A stretch of DNA of 64,000 nt, from the NCBI GenBank assembly GCA_018873245.2, contig JAEMBT020000007.1, positions 9,555,129-9,619,128 on the forward strand, given 5' to 3'. The position numbers were made by a program, and so were the translations under genes. This document shows positions 44,433 through 55,378 of the stretch, in pieces (within the stretch, counting starts at the first letter, position 1; every line of letters starts with the position of its first letter). This DNA is from Archegozetes longisetosus. Lineage: Eukaryota > Arthropoda > Arachnida > Sarcoptiformes > Trhypochthoniidae. Below the pieces are notes generated by a model. That model was given only the letters and a program-made list of their open reading frames with translations, made no database searches and was not told the origin of the DNA.

Positions 44433-47400
44433 AAAGAGCAGAGAAAGGCATGAGCACAAAATATTAGTCTACACACATCTATGGTGTAATGCATTAAATG
44501 TTAGAGTAGTCATCACAGTCATGATCGACCCTTATTGCTGCCAACATGAATACAAGTAATACAATATTGTTCAGTTGAGTATATGACCAAAATGAGTCCC
44601 ATAATAGACATACCAAATATGAATTGAATGAATTTGATTTGCCAGCAAAGGCTCCATATTTAATGATAAGAAGCATATGCATTGGGTTATCATATCATAT
44701 GATGATTGCCTTATGCATAACCATATATTTCAAAACATTCAGTTCAGAGCCTTCGGAGATATTCAATGAACTACAAAAATAATAATCAGATTTCTATCGT
44801 CAAAGCCCATATCTTAAATGCAGTACTAGTACTATATTTGTGCTTTTCTGACCTTATCGTTCGTGTCTCATATTACTGCTTAATGAATGTGCAAGATGAT
44901 AATTCATATTCTTTTATTTGCTCTATTTTTTCGCATTCAACCAGAGACGCGTTTTGTATTTAAGTTAGTTTTTCATTACTGAGTTAATAGAAATTAATGA
45001 AAAGAAAGAGCGCTGCATTTGTTTCGGTTGTCTTCATTTATGACAGTCAGATCTGGTTATTGTTAGTGGTAGTGCTTCTCAAATATTGCACATCACATTT
45101 TTATCGTAAAACTTGTCGAGTGACTTGTAGGGTATTGTTTCCTGCTTCCGGACAGGCACTGAGGCGCTGTCGTTCACCATTATTCTCCCTTTTCCTTAAT
45201 ACTGAACTCGAAAATCTCAAAAAATTCTCACTAATATTAACTCTCATCAATCGCCTCTAAGTAATTTTGCTTTGTTTTTCTCCTCTTTTATGACTTTTCT
45301 GTTGCGACTACGCCTCCAGCACTTTAAACGTTAGTCTTCTAAACAAATACTCCATTTTAGTGAAAGTGGACTTAAGCGAAGAATTTTAGAAAAGAAGGCA
45401 AAAACAGTTATAGACTATAATGTAAAAAAGATCTAAAGGCATATGACCCGGAAACCGACTTACAATGTATAGGAAGTTACACTTCACAGGATCTTTATAT
45501 GAAAAAAGTTGCTGTATTTGAAAACTTTTTTTACAATAACAATCATGAGTTATGTTATTACCATATGTTGATATTTATTATTGCCAATAAAATGCGTTAG
45601 TAACTACTTGTGGTTCTCGTCGGTAGTTATAGAATATCACTTGTAATTAATGCATATATTTTATTATTATGCGATAGAAAAATCTTTTTGCATCATTAAA
45701 CTAACTTCTATTCATATGACTAAAGGAGAGCTTAGAATAGATATATAGAAAGAGAAGTGGGAGAAGTGTGATTGACAAAGAAGTCTATACTGGTATAATC
45801 TTATTGATGACATTTATTCAGTTGAAGCGATTTTGGGTATAGGACATAAAAATTGAAACTTGCATAAAGTTAAGTAAATCACGCATCAAAGAACACTAAC
45901 TGTATATAATGGTGTAATGCTGTAGTGCTGACACTTTGAAATATTACGCTTATGGACTAAAAGAAACTTTTACATTTATAAATTGACAAAATGCAAATTC
46001 ATTTCACTCACAGTACTACACACTTTATTTCTATTCCGATTCTTTAGCTCGAGTTCATCACTCATGCATTTACTAAATCCCCAATGAATTTGAAGCCTGT
46101 TTACAATTTGCTCACTTCTATAGAGAATTCATTGTGTGGTAAGACTTTCTTTTTTAGTGGTGATGTGATCAATCGCTGTCCCAGTGATGAGAACAGAACT
46201 AGAGGTCAATTAAATTCATTAGGAGTACAATTGTTGTGATTGGGGAAAAAGTAATGTACAAGTTTGTTACCAGTACTCCATTAGCTTTGATTTGTTCTTT
46301 GATTTCCCAAAGGCGACAATGACTAAAACTGAAGTTACTCACTACTAATTTCATCAAACCCTCAATTTCACTACAAAAAATCTCATGATTCTCTCCTCCA
46401 TATAATTAAAGTCGACAAAAAACTCTGTTTACTTGTTTATAAATAGCTCTCAGGAATAGATTCAAATAATGTTTGATGTTTCAGCTCAAATGACAGTGAC
46501 TTTATGTAATATCCTGCACAAACAGCTATTTTGTTGTATTCTGACATTTCAGATCAAAAGTAATATTGGAGAAGAATATGATTATTTCAAAATTACTAAA
46601 TAAGCCAAGTCTTCATCTTTTCATAATCTGATCTTTAGAGAGATCATAGAATACCATCATTTGATTCATACGGAATGAGGTCTGAAAAGTTTGGCTAATA
46701 TATTATACGTATACCGAACTCGTAGGTATTATTGCTTCGACCAGTATATCAGAAATTTTGTAAGTTTATCCTTAGTGATAGCGATCCATTGTGTAAACAT
46801 GACGGTCGTAAGTGAAGCATTCGGTTTCAGTGCCATTTCGTTCAAGAGGGATATTAAGGTTTGCAATGCTCTGCAAATGACACTTCACTGCATACCAGGC
46901 TTGCTATGAGAGGCGGCCGCAACTCAAGTTTCTTCAGATGTTTGAGATGTCGGTGACGTGATATTTGTGGTTATTCTATGTTTGCCATGTTGTTGAGCTG
47001 GTCATTGACAAGATTGTATGCCTATAAATGGTCAGATTTTAATTGCGCTAAAAGTGTTTCTCTTATTACAACTTAATATAATTATTGATTTTCTCTTTTA
47101 CACAACTGATAACGAAAAATAAGTCAAGTTATATGAAGTTATGTTTCTCTCCTCTATAAATGTTAGTATACTCTATAGTTTTGTCTTTTAGACTCAAATG
47201 CACATTGATCTGAGTCAGCGTTTCCTGTTAGCGATGCACTAACTAACGGATCTATCATTCACTCCAGACCTTTCTATACTCACATCAATTGTTAGTTTAG
47301 GTCTAATGAGAAGAGAAAAAAGTAGAAAACTATACTCTAATAACTCATATATGCTAGTGACTTATATGAAAAAACCACATGACATAAGAGCAAATGTGGT

Positions 47401-49114
47401 TTTGTTGGAGGAAAATATCACTTTTTTGACAATCGTTATTTGATTGCAATGCAACCAAAACACTATAAAATGATTTTGAACAAGCACTCTATCGGATTTC
47501 CTCTTAACCCTTATCGGATGACTTTCATTTGTTCCTATATTCAATGGTCTCAACATATTTTCTTTGCATCGTTTCCATCGTCAGTTAAAGTGACTTTGAA
47601 AAGGGGACTCCAGAAAACGAGTGCAGTTCACTTTGAGTGCGAATTCCTTCCTTCGCCGGTTTGAGTTAAAAACCCTCCTTCCTTAGGATATCCTTACTTT
47701 CCGCTATGATCTACTTTATGAAACGCATTTACTTCGAGAAAACTTTTGCCAAAAGGATTCATATACAGACTAACTTCAGTTACTAGTCATGGCAGTCATG
47801 GCAGTCAGGCTCCATTCGCTTCCGTTTATAGCGTGTTGGCCGGAAGACAGTCCATTAGCCCAAGCCATGCTTCCCATCGCTTGTTTTCGTTCTACATCAA
47901 AACCAAAGACTTTCGCCTTTTTTCAGAGCTAATGCTCTTATCAGCAACTTTCTGATGCACTTATGCATATTATTCATTCGCTTCATCTTTGTCTTCATAT
48001 ATCACATTAATTAAGCTCTTATGGACTCATGATCGCATCATTATCCTTCATCATTGTGTCCATTGCAAAAGATAGCTTTAGTATAAGTTAGATTTTCGAT
48101 TCATAAAAGTAGACTCTGTCACTATTCTCTACCTTATATTCTCGCAATTTCATTAGACTCTATACCTGTGCTCAACATATGTCCTCTATTCTACTATCAA
48201 AATATAGTTCTACTTCAATTAGTGTATAATACATATGACGAGCACCATAATTTCTTTTGAGTTTGGATATAAGCTGTACAGACCGAATGATAGAAATGAG
48301 TTTCCATTTATTAGTATTAATTCATATGAATCAATGTTTAAAGTATCAAATGAACATTTTGATAATCGCAACATTTTTCACTTATACTTTAGACATATTC
48401 TTATAATTTATTACTAATAAGCTGAAATAAACTGGCATCATCCCGTCTATGCAGTATTGCATATTCATCCTTAAATAGACAATACCATAGTTCACACTTA
48501 AACTTACAGCTAGACAAGTTATAAAACTTATTCAACTAAACTTTACCAAAATGTTGGTTTGTATCAACACTAACAGTAAGCTCCAAATTGAGTGTTCAGT
48601 TTAGATTATTGATTACACTAAAGTTGATTAACTAAAGTTAGAATGAGATTTGATGGCAACTTCAAACTAATGCTTTTTAAAATTGGCACATTTTACAAAT
48701 CAAATATATTACTAGTGTTATTGCAGTGCCATCTCTTCGTTACAGCTATTCATATTTCGATCAAACACCTCAAGTTACATAAAATCTAAACTTAATAATT
48801 TTCAGAAGTTAATCTCAGGAGTAAAACACTTTGAAATAATAGTTAAAATATATTTTAGCACATAACTCAATTGTTGAGTATTTGTTTATAAATATAATAA
48901 AGAATAATTTGTTAAACTATTTAAGGCATTAAAAGAACTGAATTGTGATATAATTTGCGTTGATTATCGCTAGAGTCCGCTACACACCGTTATTATTACT
49001 ATTGGTAATAATTTGTTCAATTCTCTACATTTGATCGCTAAATACGTAAATAATTGATCTAGTATAGTCTAAAATTAAGCTAACAAAACACAGTCTCTAC
49101 TAATTGCTACTGAA

Positions 49115-50017
49115 ATGGAACAAAGATTCAAAGCTAATGACAACGTATTGTTGGTAACAAACAAAAGTTTGGCTTTCGAGAACACTTTGATTGACGAAAT
49201 AATAGCGAAAGTTGGTCAACAGAATGTTATCAATGTTACGATTGATCAGCTTAACGATTGTATCATTTTCTATATTCTTACTATTTTTTATTAATTAATT
49301 TAATTAATTATTTCTTTTTTAGTATCGCTCAAAAACTTATTATTCGACACAATATTAAGTAATATCCAAGAAGTTGATGATAAACTGACGACTCTTTTGC
49401 TGAGTTTATTGAAACCAAACTCTAAACTAATAATACAAAAGTCAAAGGATTGCACTTCAGGTCAATCAGTATCTTCTCTTAAATTGAATGGTTTTGTCAA
49501 TATTAACGAAACCATTGATGAAATCGTTGCACAAAAGCCTGACTATCCGATTGGATCTTCCGTTAAATTGAATCTAACTGATGACAAGAAATCAACCACA
49601 GCCAAAGTCTGGTCGTTGGCAGCAGAAGACATTCTCGATGATACAGTTGAACTCATCGATGATGAAGAATTGCTTAATGATGAGGACAAAGTTAAACCTG
49701 ATCCTGAATCGTTGAGAGTGTGCGGTACCACAAAACAGCGAAAGGCTTGCGCTAACTGTTCGTGTGGTTTGGCTGAAGAACTTGAAAAGGAGGCCATTGA
49801 GAATGTTAGGAAAAACACACAAAATGCTAAATCTTCGTGCGGAAATGTACGTCTTCTTTAATGATATTAGTTTTCAATCTGTTCTAATTTAATTTATATT
49901 TTGTTGATTTAGTGCTATTTAGGAGACGCTTTTCGATGTGCCAGTTGTCCATATCTAGGAATGCCTGCTTTCAAACCTGGAGAAAAAGTCGTTTTGGACA
50001 CTTCAAGCGACATTTAA
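49115..50017 (+). CDS. CIAPIN1: Anamorsin / CIAPIN1 (Dre2 orthologue), 3 exons
   Basis: CIAPIN1 is an Fe-S electron-transfer protein that works with NDOR1 in cytosolic iron-sulfur cluster assembly. Exons are 49115-49259, 49323-49846 and 49913-50017 (phase 1, then 0), giving 257 residues. The N-terminal ~150 residues form the degenerate methyltransferase-like domain. A linker with [22 protein letters not shown] follows. The first Fe-S motif is C-x8-C-x2-C-x-C at about residues 182, 191, 194 and 196 ([14 protein letters not shown]). The second, C-x2-C-x7-C-x2-C at 221, 224, 232 and 235 ([20 protein letters not shown]), spans the last intron. All eight cysteines are present. The end [13 protein letters not shown] matches the family. 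Introns are 63 and 66 nt. The start (CTGAAATGGAA) is the first ATG after upstream stops. Confidence 0.95.
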
Positions 50018-50230
50018 TCATTGGCTTCTCGAGTTATATAACTTTATATGAAAGTCATAAAATTGAACGCCTTTAGTTCTCAATATAATTGTCATTAGTA
50101 ACAATATTAGGATTAGTTTTATTACTATAAAAATACATTTTGGTCATATTTTAATTGAATATTCAAGTATCTTGTTTGAATACAGTATAAAACACAATGA
50201 AACAGTATTTCTAAATAATTTATAAAAAAT

Positions 50231-50891
50231 TCATTCGTTATTCGAATCATCTTTTGGCAAGTCAGAAGTCTGTTCATCAGACGCTGAATTAAAATCTCTT
50301 AAATAATCACTGGTTTTGAATATCTCTTTTGGTTCGTATTTGGCTTTTCGTTGAGAAGTGGACTGTTTTGAAGACGTATTGCTTAAAAATGACAAAAACT
50401 TTTTAACTTTATTACTACCAAAAAGTTGCTCAGCTTTTGTCATCTCTTCTTCCATATCTTCAACACATTTCTTAACAACTTGAACAAACTCTTCTAGTTT
50501 ATCAATTTTATCATAGATTTCGTTCATTGATAAAGACTTTTCATGAACTTTCGTAAGAACTTGTTCTAAACATATATTGTTATCATTTCTAATCATCTCG
50601 AGTAAACCACAAAACTCTTCCAAGTGAGTCAATAAATCTTCGATTGATTCATCTGTTTCTTTCCTCTATTGAATGAAATCAAAATTAATCAAAAGATAAC
50701 GGTTGCTAACAACTGATAAATACCTCGGAATTGGTGTTTATCTTGAAATATTGTGAATAATCAAAACTTAATTGCTCTGCGATCATTTGCAACTGATTAA
50801 TTTCTGAATCATTAGTATTTATATCAACTGAGTCATCTTTTGTATCAATATTGATGTCTTCGTATTGACTGAGTCCTGCTTCACTTGCCAT
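50231..50891 (-). CDS. BLOC1S4: BLOC-1 subunit 4 (cappuccino) orthologue, 2 exons
   Basis: BLOC1S4/cappuccino is a coiled-coil subunit of the BLOC-1 complex, which sorts cargo from endosomes to lysosome-related organelles. Minus-strand exons are 50724-50891 and 50231-50665, joined in phase 0, giving 200 residues (human 217). The first exon is acidic and poorly conserved. The second contains SIEDLLTHLEEFCGLLEMIRND, then IYDKIDKLEEFVQVV and MEEEMTKAEQLFG in register with the human protein, and a C-terminal YEPKEIFKTSDYL box equivalent to the human YEAPVLFRTEDYF. The central region is strongly helical and heptad-like. The C-terminal 20 residues are Asp/Ser-rich. Its 3' end is only 213 nt from the CIAPIN1 stop and its start is about 760 nt from NKIRAS. 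Confidence 0.88.
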
Positions 50892-51652
50892 TTATCACGA
50901 GTTTCAAACAAATCTATTGGAAATTCATTTAAAATTTTGATCAATTTTTAATAAATAAATTTGGGCGAATCAAAAAACTATTGAAAAATAAAGCTCAACA
51001 ATTTGTAAAACTACAATAAATATGTATAATTGAGTCAAGCCCTTAATAATCTCTGATTATCAATTGTTGATATCGAAGTTTTATTGTTTGATAGTAAAGT
51101 AATTCTTTGATATTAATATCTGTGACGACAATCAGATGAAGTTTTGTAGCATTGACTTCACATAATGTAAATATATCTGACACTAGTTCAAGTGTTTCGC
51201 TTTCAATTCTCAGTATGTTTCAACTAGAACCGGTATTAGATAAGTGTATGATTACTGTTGAGGATCGCTCACATGATTACATATGTAGTATTGTACTATG
51301 TGTTATTTGCTTGCCAAACCCATTAATTTATCTTAATATTTTTCCACTAATACAGTAAGATAGCTAGATTAGGTAGAGAAATATCAGCTAGAGAAAAATA
51401 CCGCTAGATATTGAGGCACGTTCAATAACTCCATATACTACTCTGATACCGTTCAAAATGCATTAAGCGTTGAAAGTGGGACGCGTAGCATTTAAGTGCC
51501 AGTATAGTATTGATTGACCGCTTGATGTCGTTCTGAACACATGTTTCACTTAATGTAAACATGACTTCAGCAGATATTTAAACGACGAAATGACTAATAT
51601 TGATATTTTTGTTACTAATTATTAAAATTAATGACTAATTCATTCCGGAACA
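50892..51652. other. Divergent promoter region between BLOC1S4 and NKIRAS
   Basis: About 760 bp separate two start codons pointing away from each other, so both promoters should lie here. The sequence is AT-rich. The 68-codon open frame at 51152-51358 has no recognised features. No specific factor sites are asserted. Confidence 0.45.
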
Positions 51653-52766
51653 ATGCGAACACATAACAAAGTCGTGGTTTTGGGCGCAAAAAAATGCGGG
51701 AAGACCTCGATCTTGGATCAAGTGATTAATGGCGGACGGCATAAATTGAAGAGTGATTACGAGCCAACCATTGAAGACATTTATGGCGCTATCGTTGACA
51801 CCGATCGGCAGACTAAAGAAAAAATATATTTCTTTGACTTTGCCGGAATGGTATTCAATTTGTTTATTGTCTTTTAATAATTTAATAATCAGTTTATAAA
51901 TCGTTGATTTTTTTTGTCCCTAAGCTGATACTATTTTGAAATAAATAGCTTCTGTTCATATGGATCAATGGGTCTAAACATAATTGAATTAGTTTTAGAA
52001 ATAGAATTTCATAAATTGGTTAAGTGATGGATAGAAGCGTTAGAGAAAAGTTAACAAACTGTTAGATAAAGTCAATATAAAAGTGGTTATTCAATTGTTT
52101 TCTGAGAATACAGATGAGACTTGTTTCAATGAATATTACAATTATTTGATAAATATTACAAATATTAAACGAATATCACGATTATTAAACGAATATTACA
52201 ACTATCTAATGAATATTACAATTATTTGTTAATTTAATGTGCAGTGCGCCCCACTCAATATTGATGCCATTAAAGCCTACCTCTCATACGCAGACGTAAG
52301 TCTATCAATCATCCATTGCTTAAAATACTTATCATTTTCTTAATTTCTTTAAGGGTTTTATTCTCACGTATGCAATAAATGACAAAAATTCATATTTAAT
52401 TGTGGATCACATTAAAAAAGCCATTGACAGATATAGAGAAAAAAGAGAAGTAAAATATACTTATTTATAGCATTAATCCTATAAAATATTCTCATTAATT
52501 CAACTAAATTTGTTGACTAGATCCCTATTATAATAATTGGTAACAAAGTGGACAAATTCCGTGAACGACAGATCGATTTTGAAGAGTCTCAAAGTTGGGC
52601 ACAAAGAGAAAGAATCAAATTATTTGAAGTGACTGCAACTGAAAGGAAAACTTTAATCGAGCCCTTTGTATACTTAGCCTCAAAATTGAATCCTCCGCAA
52701 AACAAGACGCCTTTTCCTCAACTACACAGAAAATCAAAAGCTGGAAATATCTCTCTCGAATTATGA
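51653..52766 (+). CDS. NKIRAS1: kappaB-Ras (NF-kappa-B inhibitor-interacting Ras-like protein), 4 exons
   Basis: This atypical Ras-like GTPase restrains NF-kB activation by binding the IkB-beta PEST region, and also inhibits Ral. Exons are 51653-51850, 52245-52295, 52354-52449 and 52521-52766, all phase 0, giving 196 residues (human NKIRAS1 192). The P-loop GAKKCGKTS is intact (GxxxxGKT). The switch-II position reads DFAGM instead of the canonical DTAGQ. IIIIGNKVDKF carries the NKxD guanine-specificity motif. KLFEVTATERKTLIEPFVYLASKL is a strong family signature shared with human NKIRAS1/2. ADGFILTYAINDKNSY also matches. There is no C-terminal CaaX box, as expected for kappaB-Ras. The first intron (394 nt) carries a 20-bp tandem repeat directly before the acceptor. 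Confidence 0.94.
52131..52230. repeat. 20-bp tandem repeat, five units, in NKIRAS intron 1
   Basis: Five consecutive 20-bp units begin at 52131, 52151, 52171, 52191 and 52211. The consensus is GAATATTACAATTATTTAAT-like, with 2-5 differences per unit. The array ends 14 bp before the AG acceptor of exon 2 (52243-52244), so it covers the branch-point region. Confidence 0.9.
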
Positions 52767-52932
52767 TAAGAATGTTGTGAAGTTTCGAATTGTATTTTAA
52801 TAACTGTTGATATTTATTGACGTTGCATTTTCTTAGAATCTTATATTTTTCACTAGATTATAGTTAATCATCAAACCATTTATCGCTCTAAAAGTTTTAT
52901 GTTTTATAAACATTTATCTGATGTTATGAACA

Positions 52933-52938
52933 AATAAA
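52933..52938 (+). terminator. Candidate polyadenylation signal of NKIRAS
   Basis: An AATAAA hexamer about 170 nt after the NKIRAS stop codon, in a typical AT-rich 3' UTR context. Confidence 0.5.
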
Positions 52939-54086
52939 ATGCCGTTAAGATTACTGATATAAAATTTGTGGTTTCAATTTTTTTACTCTTATTTCATCAA
53001 AGAGTCAGTTTATTCGACATGTTAAGTATTTTCGTAGATTGAATTTAAAGATATTTAACTTTGACTCCGTGTTTAACACTCGATGAACGGCAATGATACG
53101 CAAAACTGGTATAAGTCAATACTTGAACGGATGCAAAATTTGAAAGCTTAACTTGGATGGAATCAGAATCTTTTAAAGTTTATTCTAACATGAATTTTGA
53201 GCCTCTTGCTAATGAACCTTTAAAATTTATTTGTTTGAAGTGAAACGCTATTTCTTCGATATAAAGTTTTTTATACTAAACCAAAAATATTTAAGTGATG
53301 ACTGCCAAAATGCACGATTTCAGGAAGGGCCAAGTTATATTAATTAATATTATTTTAAGGAACATGACAATGTTTTCTTTATAAACTATTTAAAATCCAT
53401 TAAACAATTTATTTTAATATGAATGAAATTAATTGAAATTAAGTTTAAATTGACTGGGTAAAAATCAAAAGTGTGCTGTATAGGCTCTTGTTTCAGAGAA
53501 AGAGGCCTTTATTTGAGGATATTCTATGCTTATAACTGTATATAATGGAACGCTTAAAAAGTTAAGATGGTTTTACTTTAAATATACCAGACTTTTGTTC
53601 AACATCTAAGAATAGCTTAAGTAAATTTATGAAAACTATTTATATTATATTTAGATTTTGTCGATTAGACTGATACTAATTAATGTGAATTTTACAGTTA
53701 TTAAAAGTAATTATTTATTACTTGACTATTTTACAAGTATTTAAACTATTAGATGAGTCAAATTGTTTAATTAGACCATCCAAAGCGTAGATAATGCATT
53801 TTCGTAGCGATTCATTAATCATTAATATGATGGAGATTAAGATAAAACGTTTTTTCTTTCAGTTACATGTTATCCGAAAAGACATCTTCAGATTTTGGCA
53901 TTCCATACACCGCATGCTTTTTAAAATTGGCATCTCTTTACAAATTTTCCTACACTAGAGTTACAGTTACCACACTTCTGAGTCTCTACTCCTCAATATT
54001 CATCTTTACTATACTTTGCTTTTGCTCTAGAAGTGTGTGCTTCGAGTTTTTCTTGTGGAATATTTCTCCCATTCTAACATATATAT
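52939..54086. other. Intergenic gap between NKIRAS and the RRM gene
   Basis: About 1.1 kb of AT-rich DNA. It should contain the promoter and 5' UTR of the downstream RRM gene. An open frame at 53867-54151 overlaps the RRM start in another frame and looks like a shadow. No repeats of note. Confidence 0.5.
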
Positions 54087-55378
54087 ATGAATCCAAACAG
54101 ACGATTGAAACGTCAAATGCGAGACTACAATCAATCTGTTTGTCTCAGTAATGCTACAAACTCTCGATCACCCGATGATTTGAAGTCTCGTATCTTTATT
54201 GGTAATCTTAACACAAGTGTCATCACCAAAAGGCATCTACATTTAATATTCATCCAGTTTGGTCAAATCAAAGCAATATCTATGCATAAAGGTATCGACT
54301 ATTTGTAGTTAGTCGATAGTGTTTCGATTTATCAACTTTAATACTATCATTCTAAAGGTTATGCATTTATTCAATACGACGACCAAATGGACGCGTTGAA
54401 TGCTGTCTTCGCTCAAGACGGACAGTTGATAGCTGGACAAGCAATAGGTATCAGTTTATTTTATATCGTTTATATAAGTTACATAATTGCAAATCAGGCT
54501 TAGATCAGTTTTTCTAATACTATCACTCGCTTAGACTAAAATTGTATTCATACAGAATTAATAGATTTTTGCAATCACCTCATAGAAAATAATGATCAGT
54601 TGATTGAACCCAAACTTTTTTCACGTTAAAATTAGATGTTAATCTTGTGACTGAACCCAAACCTCATCAAAAATCAAGTAAGACATCATCAGCTAGTAAT
54701 GAAAGTGAGACGAGTGGAGAGACAACTGAAACGAACTCTATTGAAAATTGTGAAAGTGATATGAATTCAGTTTCAACTTTCGAAAATAGCATCAACCATA
54801 TGATAGTAGAGTGTAATGAAGCCAATGAGAGACTTGATTCAGTCAATCATGAAAATAGCAGCACTGCTTCCGTGTCGGTAATCAATAGAGAAAATGCCAG
54901 CATTTGTGAAGAGGACTCATTCAATATGCAAATAAGTGAGGGACAGACTAAGAGAGCTAAACTCGATACTGATCAAGAAATGAATTCAATAACCAGTAAC
55001 GAAGAAAGTGTTTCATTCAATACTAGCAACAGTTGTGGGAATGAGTCGCAAGTATCAAGTAATGAAAATAATGAGAAATTGGATGCAACAGTAGACGATG
55101 GTTTGAACAAACAATCGACGAACACTTTCGATAACGTGTACAACTATAGTCACAGTCAAAGTTCTCCACTTTTATCTAACCCATCATTGAATTTTCTTTT
55201 AACTAATCAGAGATTGAGTCAAGAAACTATACCATTGGCTGTAAGTCAAGTACAGGCTTATGATATACTAATTTGTGGCAACTGTCGAACTCTTTTTACG
55301 TCTTTACCTCTATTTATTCAGCATAAGCGTAGTTCAAAGTGCAGATTACGTTTCGTTTGTCACTGTCATCAGAAGTAA
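54087..55378 (+). CDS. hnRNP C / RALY-like RRM protein with a C-terminal cysteine-rich zinc-finger-like tail, 3 exons
   Basis: This is a nuclear RNA-binding protein of the hnRNP C/RALY group, which binds U-rich RNA and influences splicing. Exons are 54087-54291, 54358-54447 and 54636-55378 (phase 1 at both joins), giving 345 residues. The RRM is at about residues 33-105: RNP2 IFIGNL, SRIFIGNLNTSVI near-identical to hnRNP C (SRVFIGNLNTLVV), RNP1 KGYAFIQY, then GQLIAGQAIDVNLVTEPK, the hnRNP C/RALY signature after the RRM. A ~190-residue Ser/Asn/Glu-rich disordered region follows. The C-terminus has CGNCRTLF, a 12-residue spacing to QHKRSSKC, then FVCHC. This C-x2-C-x12-H-x5-C pattern looks like a C2HC zinc finger, reminiscent of the BCL11A N-terminal finger. 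Mammalian hnRNP C lacks such a tail. The start aligns well; upstream non-coding exons are possible. Confidence 0.88.

Larger units (their letters stand above)
42285..49114. other. Intergenic DNA downstream of ERG, no gene recognised
   Basis: This is 6.8 kb of AT-rich sequence. It includes an (AAT)n run at 43934-43951, a long (GA)n tract at 44377-44431 and a short NotI-like GGCGGCCGC patch near 46912-46920. Open frames (up to about 90 codons) have no recognisable domain. The proximal part should hold the ERG 3' UTR and the distal part the CIAPIN1 promoter. Confidence 0.5.

Noticed and set aside
44232..44559. Open frames on both strands over the (GA)n tract
   Set aside because: They arise from the dinucleotide repeat itself (Ser-Leu or Arg-Glu runs) and have no other coding support.
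42285..49114. Several 60-90 codon open frames downstream of ERG
   Set aside because: None shows a domain, conserved motif or convincing splice sites, and none exceeds chance length by much.
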